Assembly: GCF_002368095.1 (NCBI RefSeq)
Contig: NZ_AP018227.1
Coordinates: forward strand, 4,923,782-4,987,781
Direction of reading: 5' to 3'
From: Calothrix parasitica NIES-267
Lineage (GTDB): Bacteria; Cyanobacteriota; Cyanobacteriia; Cyanobacteriales; Nostocaceae
Length of the DNA stretch: 64,000 bases
Shown here: piece after piece, positions 63,317-64,000 of the stretch
How the letters are laid out: each line of letters opens with the position of its first letter
Position numbering within the stretch: position 1 is the stretch's first letter
Translations under genes and position numbers: made by a program
Notes under the pieces: generated by a model
Told to the model about the DNA's origin: nothing
The model's database searches: none
What the model saw: only the letters and a program-made list of their open reading frames with translations

Positions 63317-63394
63317 CTAGTACAGAATGGTATTAAATAACCATTTAAAATGAATGAAAAGCTTTGTTATCCACATACAGCCATTCTGTACTAG
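63317..63394. repeat. Small inverted-repeat element between ACP and dehydrogenase genes
   Basis: CTAGTACAGAATGG (63317-63330) and its exact complement (63381-63394) enclose 50 bp. It looks like a MITE-type fragment of about 78 bp or a large stem-loop in the FkbJ/FkbI intergenic gap. Confidence 0.55.
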
Positions 63395-63477
63395 ATAGTT
63401 AGGTAAAAAGAATTATTTAATATCTCTAATATCTGTCTTAGTATCTGTAACAATATATATCCAAATCTCTAACACTT

Positions 63478-64000
63478 ATGGAATTAACGACTCAACAAAA
63501 AAACGCTCAAAATGAATTTAGAATATTTGTAAATGAGGAAATAATTCCTTATGCTTCTGAATTTGATCTTCAAGAGTATACTCCATCTACAATAATTAAA
63601 AAAATTGCTCAGCGTGGCTTTTTAGGTGCTTTATTACCTAAAGAAATAGGTGGAATGGGTATGGATATGATAACCTTCGGTCTTCTTAACGAAGAAATAG
63701 GACGTGGGTGTTCATCATTGAGAAGTTTGTTGACAGTTCACTCTATGGTCACTCAAGCAATCAATAAATGGGGAAATGAATCGCAAAAAGAGCACTGGCT
63801 CCCCAAGTTAGCATCTGGTGAAGTCATAGCTGCTTTTGCATTGAGCGAACCTAATGTGGGCAGCGATGCTAAAAGTGTGGAGACAATAGCGAATCTTAGT
63901 GGTGACTATTATATTTTAAAAGGTCAAAAGAAACATATAACCTACGGACAAATTGCAGATATCTTTCTGGTGTTTGCTCAGTCTGGAGGTAAAGCTAGTG
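63478..64000 (+). CDS. Acyl-CoA dehydrogenase, FkbI/ZmaE-type (cut by window end)
   Basis: Starts at ATG 63478 and stays open to the window edge (174 codons). N-terminal helical domain, then ALLPKEIGGMGMD, TVHSMVTQAINKWGNESQKEHWLPKLASGE and AAFALSEPNVGSDAKSV, the acyl-CoA dehydrogenase FAD/substrate region. Next to FkbK- and FkbJ-like genes, it should oxidise the carrier-bound aldehyde or hydroxyacyl group to give hydroxymalonyl-ACP (aminomalonyl-ACP enzymes are related). A glyceryl-loading FkbH-like gene and possibly an O-methyltransferase would be expected beyond the edge. Confidence 0.85.
   Translation, partial: MELTTQQKNAQNEFRIFVNEEIIPYASEFDLQEYTPSTIIKKIAQRGFLGALLPKEIGGMGMDMITFGLLNEEIGRGCSSLRSLLTVHSMVTQAINKWGNESQKEHWLPKLASGEVIAAFALSEPNVGSDAKSVETIANLSGDYYILKGQKKHITYGQIADIFLVFAQSGGKAS

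Overview
The window looks like filamentous (Nostocales-type) cyanobacterial DNA. It is AT-rich, carries scattered GCGATCGC (HIP1) octamers (for example near 10180, 17118, 25434, 37729 and 56887), and encodes a DevBCA-type exporter, IS701/IS5-type transposases, a cyanobacterial CL-type group II intron and a hybrid NRPS/PKS cluster. I cannot tell from sequence alone whether the first ~33 kb is an integrated element or a plasmid. Its content (recombinases, many small orphan genes, ribbon-helix-helix proteins, two P-loop DNA-transfer-type ATPases, muramidase-like proteins) is that of a mobile replicon.

Layout. 0.1-5.4 kb: a minus-strand operon of three overlapping tyrosine recombinases plus a TnpC-like protein (Tn554 / recombinase-in-trio type). 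5.4-9.5 kb: small plasmid/phage-type genes, a dead STAND-NTPase remnant and four tandem ribbon-helix-helix genes, two of which share a hairpin over their stop codons. 9.7-13.4 kb: a coiled-coil protein with an in-frame repeat insertion, a PadR regulator with a membrane partner, and a small two-TM protein. 13.4-20.2 kb: a probable defence island. A WYL regulator diverges from an operon of a ComEC-like metallo-beta-lactamase, an E2-E1-JAB ubiquitin-like conjugation fusion and a four-TM protein; a defence-type reverse transcriptase is next to it. 20.6-32 kb: a co-directional transfer-like module of membrane proteins, two ATPases, a transpeptidase-like protein, an HNH-like protein and a lysozyme-like gene interrupted by a complete group II intron.

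33.3-39 kb: devB-devC-devC'-devA exporter genes on the minus strand, with an IS701-family element between devC' and devA. A second IS lies at 39.2-40.3 kb.

41.2-64 kb: a plus-strand biosynthetic cluster, still open at the right edge. It encodes a discrete acyltransferase, ACP, two AcpS-like proteins with complementary defects, a benzoate-CoA-ligase-type enzyme, a salicylate synthase, a KASIII-like protein fused to an ACP, a flavin halogenase-like enzyme, an NRPS (TubC docking, heterocyclization, Cys-type adenylation, PCP), a PKS (KS-AT-MT-KR-ACP) and an FkbK/FkbJ/FkbI-type set that makes hydroxy/methoxymalonyl-ACP. Inferred logic: salicylate (or a relative) is activated, passed via carrier proteins to the Cys module to form an aryl-thiazoline, and extended once by the PKS, possibly with an oxygenated extender. 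I do not recognise this combination as a named compound. The two most interesting systems are the MBL / E2-E1-JAB / 4TM / WYL locus and the aryl-thiazoline cluster with its split-looking AcpS pair.
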